NCBI GenBank assembly: GCA_001768235.1
Contig: MENK01000030.1
Span: forward strand, 1-36,365
DNA from: Bacteroidetes bacterium GWB2_32_14
Lineage (GTDB): Bacteria > Bacteroidota > Bacteroidia > Bacteroidales > UBA12077
Direction: 5' to 3'
Length of the DNA stretch: 36,365 bases
Shown: one piece after another, positions 24,319 to 32,567 of the stretch
How the letters are laid out: every line of letters starts with the position of its first letter
Numbering within the stretch: position 1 is the stretch's first letter
Notes under the pieces: model-generated
Database searches by the model: none
What the model saw: only the letters and a program-made list of their open reading frames with translations
What the model was told of the DNA's origin: nothing
Made by a program: the position numbers and the translations under genes

Positions 24319-27042
24319 TTATATTTTTTCCACTTTGCAGGCAGTTAGTTTAAAAGCGGCAATGCGTGAAAACGGGTCCAGGTCGCTTCGTGTAAGCCTG
24401 TTTACAGGTGATTCTGAATAATGCCAGGGCATAAATAATTCTCCATCGGCAACCTGATCGCTCACATTAAGCGTTGTTTCCAGTTTACCTTGTTTTGATG
24501 ATACTCTTACTTTCTCGCCATCAATAAAGCCAAACTTAACAGCATCTCCGGGATTCATTAAAACATAAGATTCGTTTGCAAAATCGGTAAGTGATTTGTT
24601 TTTTCGCGACATGGTAGCTGTATGATAGTGATATAAAATTCGCCCGCTATTTAAAACAAATGGAAATTCATTCGATGCTTGCTCCGATTGTGGAATATAT
24701 TGAACTGGATTTAATTTGGCTTTCCCGTTGGGAGTATTAAACTTCTCCAAAAATAAAGTGCTTGTTCCGGGATGATCTTTTGTTGGACAGGGCCATTGAA
24801 TTCCCTGTTTTTCAATCCTGTTGTACGAAATTCCTGCCATCATGGGGGCTGCTTGTGCAATCTCATCAAAAATTTCAGCAGCATTTGTATATTTTCCAAT
24901 GTTATACCCCATTTTTTCAGCAATAGCTACAACTATTTTCCAGTCTTCGCGGGCTTCTCCGGGTAATTCAACTGCTTTTCGAACGCGTAAAACACGCCGG
25001 TCGGAATTAACAAATGTCCCGTCTTTTTCGGCAAACGATGATGCTGGTAAAATAACATCGGCATATGGTGTGGTTTCGGTATGAAATATATCCTGTACAA
25101 CCAGAAAACCAAGTTTCTTAATGGCATGTTCTGTATGATTCAAATCAGGATCGGTGAGCATGGGATTTTCACCCATGATATACAATGCTTTAATTTTCCC
25201 TTCATGTGCGGCATGCATAATTTCAACGGTGGTTAATCCAGGTTTTGCTGACAGGTTTTCATACGGGATATTCCAGATTTTGGCAACACGCTTTCGGTTT
25301 TCATCATTAATAACAGGAATATAACCCGGATAAAAAACAGGCGAACAACCAACGTCAGTAGCTCCCTGAACATTATTTTGTCCACGAGGGGGATCGATTC
25401 CGGCACGTTCTTTTCCTATTTGACCAGTGATAAGCATCATGTTTATTAAAGCAAAAACATTGTTTGTTCCAGTAACTTGCTGGCTCATTCCCATGCCGGT
25501 TGCAATCATTGATGTTTCGGCAGTTGCATACATTCTGGCTGCAGCAATTAATTTATCCTTAGGTACAGAAGTAATTTCTTCAGTTTTTTCAGGAGTACAA
25601 TCTTTTACCAGGTTTTTTAATTCATAAAATGCTTCCATGCTACCATCAACACGGTTTTTTATAAAGTCTTGTTTTATTAAATCTTCTTTAATAATAATAT
25701 GAATCATACCATTAAGTAAAGCTACATCGGTTCCTAGCCTGGGTTGCAGCCATATATCAGCATAACGAACCAATGGAGTCCATTTGGGGTCGCAAACAAT
25801 TAGCTTTTGTCCTTTGTATTTCCCATTTTTTACATAAGTTGCTGTTACCGGATGGGTTTCAATCATATTATTTCCTGTAACAAACAGGCAATCGGTTGTT
25901 GCAAAATCTTCAATGGAGTTGCTGCCTGCTCCGTCACCAATAGATTTTAACATAGCAGTTACTGTTGATGCATGGCATAAACGGGTGCAATAATCAATAT
26001 TGTTTGTGCCAAATACCTGGCGGGTAAACTTCTGAAAAATATAATTGTCTTCGTTGGTACATTTTGCCGAAGCATACCCGGCTAAAGCATCATTGCCATA
26101 TTTTTGTTTAATTTCTAAAAATTTACTTGCAATAAGATGAAGAGCTTCATCCCATTCAGCTTCAACAAATTCCCCGTTTTTTTTAATCAGAGGTTTTGTT
26201 AATCGTTTAGGACTGCTGACAAAATCGTATCCAAAACGGCCTTTGACACAAAGGCGGCCGTTGTTTGGCAAAATACCTTCAACTCCGTTTGATCTGACAA
26301 TTTTTCCATCCTGAATATACAATTCGAGCTGACAACCTACACCACAGTATGGACAGGTAGTGCGGACTTTTTTTTCGATTTTCTCTAATTGGATTTCTTG
26401 CCGGTGTGGTTTTTCAACCAATGCTCCTGTCGGGCAAAGCTGAACACATTCGCCACAACCGTCGCATTCCGATTCGTTCCATTTATCGAGTCCTGCAATA
26501 ATGTATGAGGTAATACCCCGCTCTGAAAATGACAATACGTTTTTACCCTGTATTTCGTCGCAACCTTTTATACATCGGAAGCATTTTATGCATTTTGTAG
26601 CATCATAAGTTAGAATAGGAGAGCTGTCGTCGGTTTTATAATTTAGTTCTTTGTTAATATTCAAATATTTCCGGTTTTTAGGATCATCTAATCCATACAG
26701 TTTAACCCACTCACGAAACTCATCAATATAAGCCCCATCGTAAATCCCGTTATGCTCAGCCAGTAAATAATCAAGTGTATGTTTTCGGGTTTCTTCCAGT
26801 TCATTATCAAATGCAATAACTTCCATTCCTTCTTTTACGGATACTGTGCACGACATAACCAGCCCGTTTGTACCGTTTATTTTTGTAACACATAACCTGC
26901 ATGCCCCGGTCGGAGTAAGTTTTTTATGATAGCATAAGCTGGGAATATGTATTTCATTATCATGAGCTACTTGCAAGAGGTTTGAACCTTCAGTAGTTTG
27001 TATTATTTTTCCATCAATTTTTATTGTAATTATTTTGCTCAT
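24319..27042 (-). CDS. fdhA: NAD-dependent formate dehydrogenase catalytic subunit (Mo/W-bis-MGD)
   Basis: A 907-residue enzyme oxidising formate to CO2. An N-terminal ferredoxin domain binds [2Fe-2S] (C37, C48, C51, C65). Two ferredoxin-type 4Fe-4S sites follow (C151-C161 and C193-C203 clusters). C230, C233, C237 and C265 bind the 4Fe-4S next to the active site, with K268 in CVKGRFG. The metal ligand is C356 in R-L-C-H-A-S. The codon is TGC, so it is not a selenoprotein. The C-terminal MopB domain is complete, including GQIGKERAGIDPPRGQNNVQ. Oddity: where relatives carry a His-Cys3 cluster motif after the ferredoxin domain, this protein reads LLAEH97NGIYDGAYIDEF with no Cys. It is third in an operon with NuoF- and NuoE-like subunits, 10 bases after the former. 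Confidence 0.92.
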   Translation of the reverse strand: MSKIITIKIDGKIIQTTEGSNLLQVAHDNEIHIPSLCYHKKLTPTGACRLCVTKINGTNGLVMSCTVSVKEGMEVIAFDNELEETRKHTLDYLLAEHNGIYDGAYIDEFREWVKLYGLDDPKNRKYLNINKELNYKTDDSSPILTYDATKCIKCFRCIKGCDEIQGKNVLSFSERGITSYIIAGLDKWNESECDGCGECVQLCPTGALVEKPHRQEIQLEKIEKKVRTTCPYCGVGCQLELYIQDGKIVRSNGVEGILPNNGRLCVKGRFGYDFVSSPKRLTKPLIKKNGEFVEAEWDEALHLIASKFLEIKQKYGNDALAGYASAKCTNEDNYIFQKFTRQVFGTNNIDYCTRLCHASTVTAMLKSIGDGAGSNSIEDFATTDCLFVTGNNMIETHPVTATYVKNGKYKGQKLIVCDPKWTPLVRYADIWLQPRLGTDVALLNGMIHIIIKEDLIKQDFIKNRVDGSMEAFYELKNLVKDCTPEKTEEITSVPKDKLIAAARMYATAETSMIATGMGMSQQVTGTNNVFALINMMLITGQIGKERAGIDPPRGQNNVQGATDVGCSPVFYPGYIPVINDENRKRVAKIWNIPYENLSAKPGLTTVEIMHAAHEGKIKALYIMGENPMLTDPDLNHTEHAIKKLGFLVVQDIFHTETTPYADVILPASSFAEKDGTFVNSDRRVLRVRKAVELPGEAREDWKIVVAIAEKMGYNIGKYTNAAEIFDEIAQAAPMMAGISYNRIEKQGIQWPCPTKDHPGTSTLFLEKFNTPNGKAKLNPVQYIPQSEQASNEFPFVLNSGRILYHYHTATMSRKNKSLTDFANESYVLMNPGDAVKFGFIDGEKVRVSSKQGKLETTLNVSDQVADGELFMPWHYSESPVNRLTRSDLDPFSRIAAFKLTACKVEKI

Positions 27043-27052
27043 TGCTTTTCTT

Positions 27053-28297
27053 TTAAAATTGATCGTTAAAAAACTGGTTAATACTTCGAATTGGTATAAT
27101 GGGTGATTGGCCTAAAGGGCAAAGAGAAGATTTTGCCATGTATTCAGCTTCATAAAGCAATTTTTCGAGTATTGTTTTTCTTTCAGACACTGTTTTTTTT
27201 GAATCACTCATGATTAGTAAAAGTTGTGATGTTCCAATTCTGCATGGTACACATTTACCACATGATTCGTGTTTAAAAAACTCAAGGATTGAATGTAACA
27301 TATCGAAAAGAGAACGTTCTTCGCTCATTACCATTATTGCTCCAGAGCCTAATACAGCCCCTTTTTCTTTTAATGTATCAAATCCAATTGGAGTTTCCAT
27401 CACTGATTCGTCAACAAAAGTACCTGCAGCCCCTCCAATAAGGACAGCTTTAATTTTTTTATTGTTTTTTACTCCACCAGCAAGATCCCTTATAAGTTGG
27501 CGAAGAGTAACACCAAGAGCTGTTTCGTAATATCCCGGTTTATTTACGTCGCCACTAATTGTAAATATTTTTGTTCCCGGAGTGTTTGCTGTGCCTATTG
27601 ATTTGTAATGCTCAGCACCATATTCAATAATGTATGGAATATGAGCAAATGTTTCCACATTATTTATCAGTGTAGGCATTCCAAACAATCCTTTTTCAGC
27701 AGGGAAAGGTGGTTTTATTCTGGGGTAACCACGTTTCCCTTCGAGCGATTCAAGTAGTGTAAGCTCCTCTCCACATAAGTAAGAACCTGCACCTAATTTT
27801 ATCTCCAAATCAAGGTCAAACCCGCTTTCAAAAATATTTTTCCCTAATAATCCATTCTGATATGCTTGTTCTAAAGCATTTCGAACAATTTTAATTGAAT
27901 CTGTATATTCTCCCCTGATATAAATAAAACCTTTGGTAGCACCAATAGCATATGCGGCAATCAGCATTCCTTCAATTAATACATGAGGGTCTTGTTCCAT
28001 AATTACCCGGTCTTTAAATGTTCCGGGCTCACCTTCATCGGCATTGCAAACAATATATTTTTGAATACACCGGTTGCATACCGATTCATTTGTAAATTTT
28101 TCCTTCAATCCGGTTGGAAATCCTGCTCCGCCACGGCCACGTAATTTGGAATCGATTAATAAATCAATTATTTCTGAAGGATTAAGTTTATATGCTTTTT
28201 TAACATTCTTGTATCCTCCGGTTGATAAGTAATTATTAATATTTTCGGGATTATATTTCCCCGCGTTTTTTAAGGCAATTCGTTTTTCTGATATCAC
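27053..28297 (-). CDS. Formate dehydrogenase NADH-binding subunit (NuoF/HydB-like)
   Basis: A 414-residue diaphorase subunit carrying FMN, the NAD(H) site and one 4Fe-4S cluster. LRGRGGAGFPTGLK (52-65) is the NADH/FMN glycine-rich loop. CNADEGEPGTFKDR (84-97) and GAGSYLCGEELTLLESLEG further on are family signatures. C346, C349, C352 and C393 ligate the cluster (SCGKCVPCR...LCPLGQS). It lacks the extra N-terminal thioredoxin-like and C-terminal ferredoxin domains of HydB, so it resembles FdsB. It lies 2 bases after the NuoE-like gene. Whether the complex also bifurcates to ferredoxin cannot be decided here. Confidence 0.92.
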   Translation of the reverse strand: MISEKRIALKNAGKYNPENINNYLSTGGYKNVKKAYKLNPSEIIDLLIDSKLRGRGGAGFPTGLKEKFTNESVCNRCIQKYIVCNADEGEPGTFKDRVIMEQDPHVLIEGMLIAAYAIGATKGFIYIRGEYTDSIKIVRNALEQAYQNGLLGKNIFESGFDLDLEIKLGAGSYLCGEELTLLESLEGKRGYPRIKPPFPAEKGLFGMPTLINNVETFAHIPYIIEYGAEHYKSIGTANTPGTKIFTISGDVNKPGYYETALGVTLRQLIRDLAGGVKNNKKIKAVLIGGAAGTFVDESVMETPIGFDTLKEKGAVLGSGAIMVMSEERSLFDMLHSILEFFKHESCGKCVPCRIGTSQLLLIMSDSKKTVSERKTILEKLLYEAEYMAKSSLCPLGQSPIIPIRSINQFFNDQF

Positions 28298-28299
28298 GG

Positions 28300-28770
28300 T
28301 TATTTTATATTTTGTTCGTCGAAACGAATGGTTTGAAGAATATTCTTAATTTTCTCTTTATCAAGAGCAGTAAAGGTTTTATCATTAATCATTAAAACAG
28401 GAGATTTTGCACAACGTCCAAGACATTCGGTTTCTTCAACTGAGAATAGTTTATCAGGCGATGTTTCTCCCGGCTTTATTTCAAGTGAATTTTCAATTTC
28501 CTGTAAAATTTCTTTGTTCCCAATCATGTGGCACATGGGTGATTTGCATACACGAATAACATATTTGCCCCGAGGTTTCAAACTAAACATGGTGTAATAT
28601 TTTGCAACGCCATAAACCGAACTGTAAGTAATATTTAAGTAGTTGGCAACCAATTTTATATCGTCGGATGTTAAAAAATTTTGTGGATTGTTATTCTGCA
28701 AAACATGCAATATATTGAGCATGTTTTCTTTTCTGGGTTCGAATGTTTTTATAAGTAGCTTGTTATCCAT
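28300..28770 (-). CDS. Formate dehydrogenase 2Fe-2S subunit (NuoE/FdsG-like)
   Basis: A thioredoxin-like [2Fe-2S] subunit that passes electrons between the diaphorase and the catalytic subunit. The ATG at 28770 (MDNKLLIKTFEP) gives 156 residues, the usual length. An in-frame ATG at 28803 would add 11 residues but sits almost on a near-consensus TATATTTC box (28808-28815). Counting from 28803, the ligands are C86, C91, C127 and C131 in the C-x4-C...C-x3-C pattern. The helical N-terminus (LVANYLNITYSSVYGVAKYY) is standard. It is the first gene of the three-gene formate dehydrogenase operon. Confidence 0.9.
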   Translation of the reverse strand: MDNKLLIKTFEPRKENMLNILHVLQNNNPQNFLTSDDIKLVANYLNITYSSVYGVAKYYTMFSLKPRGKYVIRVCKSPMCHMIGNKEILQEIENSLEIKPGETSPDKLFSVEETECLGRCAKSPVLMINDKTFTALDKEKIKNILQTIRFDEQNIK

Positions 28771-28847
28771 TTTTCTTTTTTTGGTTCTATAAATATAAAG
28801 CATGTATCGAAATATATCAATATATAGAGATAATATAGATTGATTTT

Positions 28848-28869
28848 AAGTAAATCTTTTTATTTACTT
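28848..28869. repeat. Inverted repeat AAGTAAAT-N6-ATTTACTT between divergent genes
   Basis: Perfect 8-base arms around CTTTTT, in the 140-base space between the divergent formate dehydrogenase operon and the CPBP protease gene. It is placed where an operator for either could act. AT-rich composition makes chance possible. Confidence 0.35.
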
Positions 28870-28910
28870 TTATGTGGTTTTTAATTGTATAAAACTTAAT
28901 AAACGAAATC

Positions 28911-29843
28911 ATGTTTTTTGAAAAATCTGCCAGAGGGAATAACAGGTTATGGACTTACCTGGTAACCATAATACTTGTCATTTTATTTAGTCAGTTATTG
29001 GGAGCATTGCCATTAGGTATCGTGGTAGCTGCAAGCAAAATTGCAGGCAATGTAGCTGAAAGTTCCAATTTACTTGATCCTGTTGCATTAGGAATTGATC
29101 AGAATTTATTTTTGTTTTTAATGATTATCCCGTTTGTATTGGGTTTGCTTGGCTTGTGGATAGGCATTACGTCTATTCATAAAAAGAAACCAATACATGT
29201 ACTAACCGGGCGTAATAAATTCGATTGGAACAGGATTTTCTTTGCAGCATTAATCTGGGGAATCATTTTTTTAGTTGCTGCATTTGCAAGTTATTTAAAC
29301 GATCCTGCATCTTATGAATTTCAGTTTCACCCGGTAAAATTTATTATCTTACTTTTAATTGCAGCATTGTTTATTCCATTTCAGACTTCGCTAGAAGAAG
29401 TATTTTTTCGCGGGTATTTAATGCAAGGTATTTTTCTGATATTTAAAAATAAATGGGTGCCATTAATTATAACATCTGTAATATTTGGTTTTATGCACTT
29501 TTCAAATCCTGAAGTTAAAGAATTTGGAGCTGCAATAATGATTCCTCAATACATTTTGCTTGGTTTAATGTTTGGGATTTTGGTAATAATGGATGATGGA
29601 CTGGAACTGGCTTTGGGTGTTCATGCAATAAATAATATTTTTGGAGCTCTTTTTATTACGAATAAAAGCTCTGCATTACAAACACCTGCTTTATTTAAAA
29701 CAAATGCGGTTGATCCAAAATTTGAACTCATTGTATTGTGTTTTGCTATTGTTTTGTTCATTCTGGTTATTTCCAGAAAGTATAAGTGGGGAAGTTGGAA
29801 AACAGTTTTTAGCAAAATTAACTATAGTCCGGTTACTGAATAA
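28911..29843 (+). CDS. CPBP family intramembrane glutamic endopeptidase
   Basis: A 310-residue membrane protein with about eight spans. The CAAX/CPBP (Abi) signature is complete: E162-E163-V-F-F-R167 in motif 1, F-x-x-x-H196 (FGFMHFS) in motif 2 and H238-A-I-N-N in motif 3. Such proteins are Rce1-like intramembrane proteases; in bacteria few substrates are known. It is monocistronic, divergent from the formate dehydrogenase operon and convergent with the LytTR regulator. No terminator of convincing strength is seen in the 165 bases after its stop. Confidence 0.9.
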   Translation: MFFEKSARGNNRLWTYLVTIILVILFSQLLGALPLGIVVAASKIAGNVAESSNLLDPVALGIDQNLFLFLMIIPFVLGLLGLWIGITSIHKKKPIHVLTGRNKFDWNRIFFAALIWGIIFLVAAFASYLNDPASYEFQFHPVKFIILLLIAALFIPFQTSLEEVFFRGYLMQGIFLIFKNKWVPLIITSVIFGFMHFSNPEVKEFGAAIMIPQYILLGLMFGILVIMDDGLELALGVHAINNIFGALFITNKSSALQTPALFKTNAVDPKFELIVLCFAIVLFILVISRKYKWGSWKTVFSKINYSPVTE

Positions 29844-30008
29844 AAAAGCCTTTGTATTATTAAGATTAAATATATACCCTGAAAAGAAATTAAATTTGGA
29901 ATTTAACACGCAATTCGAAAAAAGATACTTCCAAGAGAGTAAAAGATTTTTTTTAGAAACTAATAGCAGCTTATGATTAGAAATAATTTTAAAATTTGAT
30001 TTTTACAA

Positions 30009-30737
30009 TTAATTTTTTTCTAATCTTTTTAATACTTCATTTTTAAAACTTCGACTAATTGAAATTTCTTTGCCTTTAATTTCTACATATTCATTTGTAA
30101 ATGAATTTATACTGGCTAAAGAAACTATAAACGAGCGATGAATTCTTATAAACTCATTTTGTGGTAGCTTAGCTTCAATATTTGATATTGTTTCTCTTGT
30201 AATAACCGTTTTATCTGTTAAATGTATTTTTATATAATCACTTAAGCTTTCAATATAGTTAATCTCAGTAAAATTAATTTTTACCATTTTTCTATCGGAG
30301 CGCACAAAAATATAATCATCTTTTTCAGGAATAAATTCTTCAACTTTTTCTGTTTTTGAAAAATGATTTTCATCAAAATACTTATTAATTGCTTGAAGTA
30401 GGCGTCCATAAGAAATGGGTTTAAGAAGATAATCCACTGCTTGTAAATCGAATCCATCAACTGCGTATTCTCTGTATGCAGTAGTGAAAATTATTTTTAT
30501 GTTTTTATTTATCGATTTAGCGAATGATAAGCCAGAAATCTCTGGCATATTGATATCCAGAAATATTAAATCTACTTTCTCTGAGTTAATGCTGTTAAAG
30601 GCTTCGAGAGCACTTTTGCAACTGTGTACAATACGAACAGTTTGTATTTTTGCCAGCAGGTTTTCTAAAATCTCCCGGGCTACAGGTTCGTCATCAACAA
30701 TTAAACAATGAATAATTTCAGGCATTTTTAATTGCAT
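30009..30737 (-). CDS. LytTR-family response regulator
   Basis: A 242-residue response regulator. The receiver domain (about 8-125) has the acidic pair D15-D16, phosphoacceptor D61 in FLDINMPE, T in FTTAYREYA and K in LLKPIS. The LytTR DNA-binding domain (about 145-240) shows DYIFVRSDRKMVKI, INYIESLSDYIKIHL and FIRIHRSFIVSLASI. These regulators usually bind paired direct repeats upstream of a few target genes. The ATG at 30737 overlaps the kinase gene by 20 bases; the ATG at 30725 (MPEIIHCLIVDDEP) is an equally good start. It is cotranscribed with the kinase. Plausible targets are the genes at 32002 and 32568, but this is inference. Confidence 0.92.
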   Translation of the reverse strand: MQLKMPEIIHCLIVDDEPVAREILENLLAKIQTVRIVHSCKSALEAFNSINSEKVDLIFLDINMPEISGLSFAKSINKNIKIIFTTAYREYAVDGFDLQAVDYLLKPISYGRLLQAINKYFDENHFSKTEKVEEFIPEKDDYIFVRSDRKMVKINFTEINYIESLSDYIKIHLTDKTVITRETISNIEAKLPQNEFIRIHRSFIVSLASINSFTNEYVEIKGKEISISRSFKNEVLKRLEKN

Positions 30738-31788
30738 TTATATTAAATATTGAAAGATTTACAGAATACCAATTGTCTTTTGTCTCAATATCTAATGTGT
30801 AGTTGTTTTTATAATTTAATTCAAGTCTTTTTCTTATGTTTTCTAAGCCAATTCCACCATTCCCATTGTTTGTTTCATGATTTAAAAATGAATTTCTTAT
30901 GGAAAAGGTTAGTTTATTTTCTAATAAAATTATTTTTATTTCAATATTTAAAAATCCATCTTTTATATTGCCATGTTTAAATGCATTTTCAACAAATGGA
31001 ATAAGCAACATGGGAGCAATCTGTGATTTTTCGTTTATTTCGTTGCTTGTGAAAAATACTTTCAGAGTATCCTGAAATCGAATTTTTTCTAATTCAATAT
31101 ATTCCTTTATATGAAGAACTTCCTCTTTAAGACTAACTTGGGGTTTATTTACCTGGTACAAAATGTAATCTAACAGATTCGATAACATTAGAATAATTTC
31201 TGGCGTTTGTTTCGATTGTTTTAGAGCAAATCCATAAATTGTATTAAGTGTGTTAAATAAAAAGTGTGGGTGTATCTGCATTTTCAAATACTGCAACTCT
31301 TGTTCTTTAAGTTTTAGTTGTGTTTCTAAAATTTTATTCAGAAGTTCTTTGTTTTTCGAAATTGTTTTAAAATTATGATTTAGTAAACTCACAAAACTTA
31401 CTATTCCAACAACCAAATACACCATAATTAATATAAATACAAAGTTCTTACTCATTGGGGGCATTATGGAAATGTTAAAACTTAACAAATAAATTAAACA
31501 ACCATAAATTATAAGTACAATAATATATGATGAAAAGATAAGGGCATAAAAACTATAAAGTGAAAAAAGAAAATATTTTTTTGTGAGTAAATACTTTGGT
31601 ATTAAATAATAAACTATAAAATATGTAACAATCATAGTTAACGGAATTAAAATACTCGAAAACCATGTAACATAAGTTGTGTCATCTGAATTGTAACTAA
31701 AAAAATATACAAAGAACCCCCATACTATTATCCAAAATAGAATATGAAGTAGAATTATTTTGAATTTACTATTTTTCCAAAAAATCAT
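30718..31788 (-). CDS. LytS-like sensor histidine kinase (His_kinase family)
   Basis: A 356-residue kinase. Four predicted N-terminal spans (about 10-150) carry no obvious sensor domain. A short coiled coil (KNKELLNKILETQLKLKEQE) leads to the His box QIHPHFLFNTLNTIYGF with the phosphorylated His. The N box is LIPFVENAFKHG and the G box GNGGIGLENIRKRL. This is the usual partner of LytTR regulators in Bacteroidota, and the two genes overlap. The signal is unknown. No TAnnTTTG box was found in the 200 bases upstream. Confidence 0.92.
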   Translation of the reverse strand: MIFWKNSKFKIILLHILFWIIVWGFFVYFFSYNSDDTTYVTWFSSILIPLTMIVTYFIVYYLIPKYLLTKKYFLFSLYSFYALIFSSYIIVLIIYGCLIYLLSFNISIMPPMSKNFVFILIMVYLVVGIVSFVSLLNHNFKTISKNKELLNKILETQLKLKEQELQYLKMQIHPHFLFNTLNTIYGFALKQSKQTPEIILMLSNLLDYILYQVNKPQVSLKEEVLHIKEYIELEKIRFQDTLKVFFTSNEINEKSQIAPMLLIPFVENAFKHGNIKDGFLNIEIKIILLENKLTFSIRNSFLNHETNNGNGGIGLENIRKRLELNYKNNYTLDIETKDNWYSVNLSIFNINAIKNA

Positions 31789-31946
31789 TTAAACAATATT
31801 ACATAAATTCTTTTAATAGATATTTTTTAATAGACCAATTACCAGTTTAATATCCTTTTTTGCATAAAAAGGTATGTAATTTCCAATTCATACTATTAAA
31901 TTTGTTAAAAGGAATGCTAAATCATCCATCCATCGCAATAAAAAAA

Positions 31947-31973
31947 TTGCAATTGAAATGCACATTACATTTG
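31947..31973 (+). promoter_or_regulatory. Candidate promoter for the ExbB-like gene
   Basis: TTG (31947-31949) followed after 16 bases by TACATTTG (31966-31973) approximates TTG-N17-23-TAnnTTTG. The -7 box ends 29 bases ahead of the ATG at 32002. The TTG lies in a GCAAT-A6-ATTGC inverted repeat that could bind a regulator. Confidence 0.45.
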
Positions 31974-32001
31974 ATTTAGTATTAATTAAAAACACATTCT
32001 T

Positions 32002-32376
32002 ATGGAACAAGCAATTGCAAAATTTAACGAAGGTGGTCCGGTAATAACCTACACCATCGTACTATTACTAATAGTTATTGTTGCTTTATTTATTAAAGTC
32101 ATAATAACTAAAAATGAATATAGTAAAACTATATCATTAATTTCTTCTATAGCATGGTTTGCTGTAGCATGGGGTTTTCTAGGTCGAACCTTTGGGTTGA
32201 TTATTGCTTTTGATAATGTATCTGCTCATGGAGAATTAACAGTAGCCCTTCTAGCTGAAGGCTTAAAAATGGCATTGCTAGGCCCACTCTTAGGTATATT
32301 TGTTTTTATCATTGGCCGTGTTGAAATGATAATTTTAATTATTATACAAAGAAAAGAAGCTGGAATTGGAGAATAA
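32002..32376 (+). CDS. Small MotA/TolQ/ExbB-like membrane protein
   Basis: A 124-residue protein with three likely spans (about 14-32, 43-62 and 83-112). The segment AWGFLGRTFGLIIAFDNVS, then LAEGLKMALLGPLLGIFVFI, follows the ExbB/TolQ pattern of a G-T/R-x-x-G-x-I-x-A-F helix and an L-A-x-G-L-x-x-A-L helix. Canonical ExbB/TolQ proteins are about 230 residues, so this is roughly half size. No ExbD/TolR/MotB partner is adjacent, which argues against a standard proton-driven motor. It is divergent from the LytS/LytTR pair and may be their target. The family call is moderate; function is unknown. Confidence 0.65.
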   Translation: MEQAIAKFNEGGPVITYTIVLLLIVIVALFIKVIITKNEYSKTISLISSIAWFAVAWGFLGRTFGLIIAFDNVSAHGELTVALLAEGLKMALLGPLLGIFVFIIGRVEMIILIIIQRKEAGIGE

Positions 32377-32420
32377 TTTAAGTTGTATTGCTTTAATTTT
32401 TTTTGCTCTTTTCTAATTAA

Positions 32421-32518
32421 TGGTTGATTTTATGAATATAAATAATATCAATGTATACAGATGATAAATTCTTAATATCTACCTTCTTTTTGGTTGATAT
32501 GATGTTATACAGTAGATA
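32421..32518 (+). repeat. Paired direct repeats upstream of the serine hydrolase gene
   Basis: TGGTTGAT occurs at 32421-32428 and 32491-32498. TATACAG followed by a GATA-ended hexamer occurs at 32454-32460 and 32506-32512, 52 bases apart. Each pair keeps the same order, so the block looks duplicated with an altered inner spacer. It may be a LytTR-type binding region, though no consensus is matched. Confidence 0.4.
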
Positions 32519-32567
32519 GCAACAACCCAATTTGAAAAACCAGAATATATATCTAAACAAATTTATT

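Noticed and set aside
25970-26000. Possible selenocysteine codon in formate dehydrogenase
   Set aside because: The active-site codon for residue 356 reads TGC, not TGA, so the enzyme uses cysteine.
29890-29904. TAAATT-TGG-AATTTA hairpin as terminator of the CPBP protease gene
   Set aside because: The stem is only six A/T pairs with no T-run, too weak to call.
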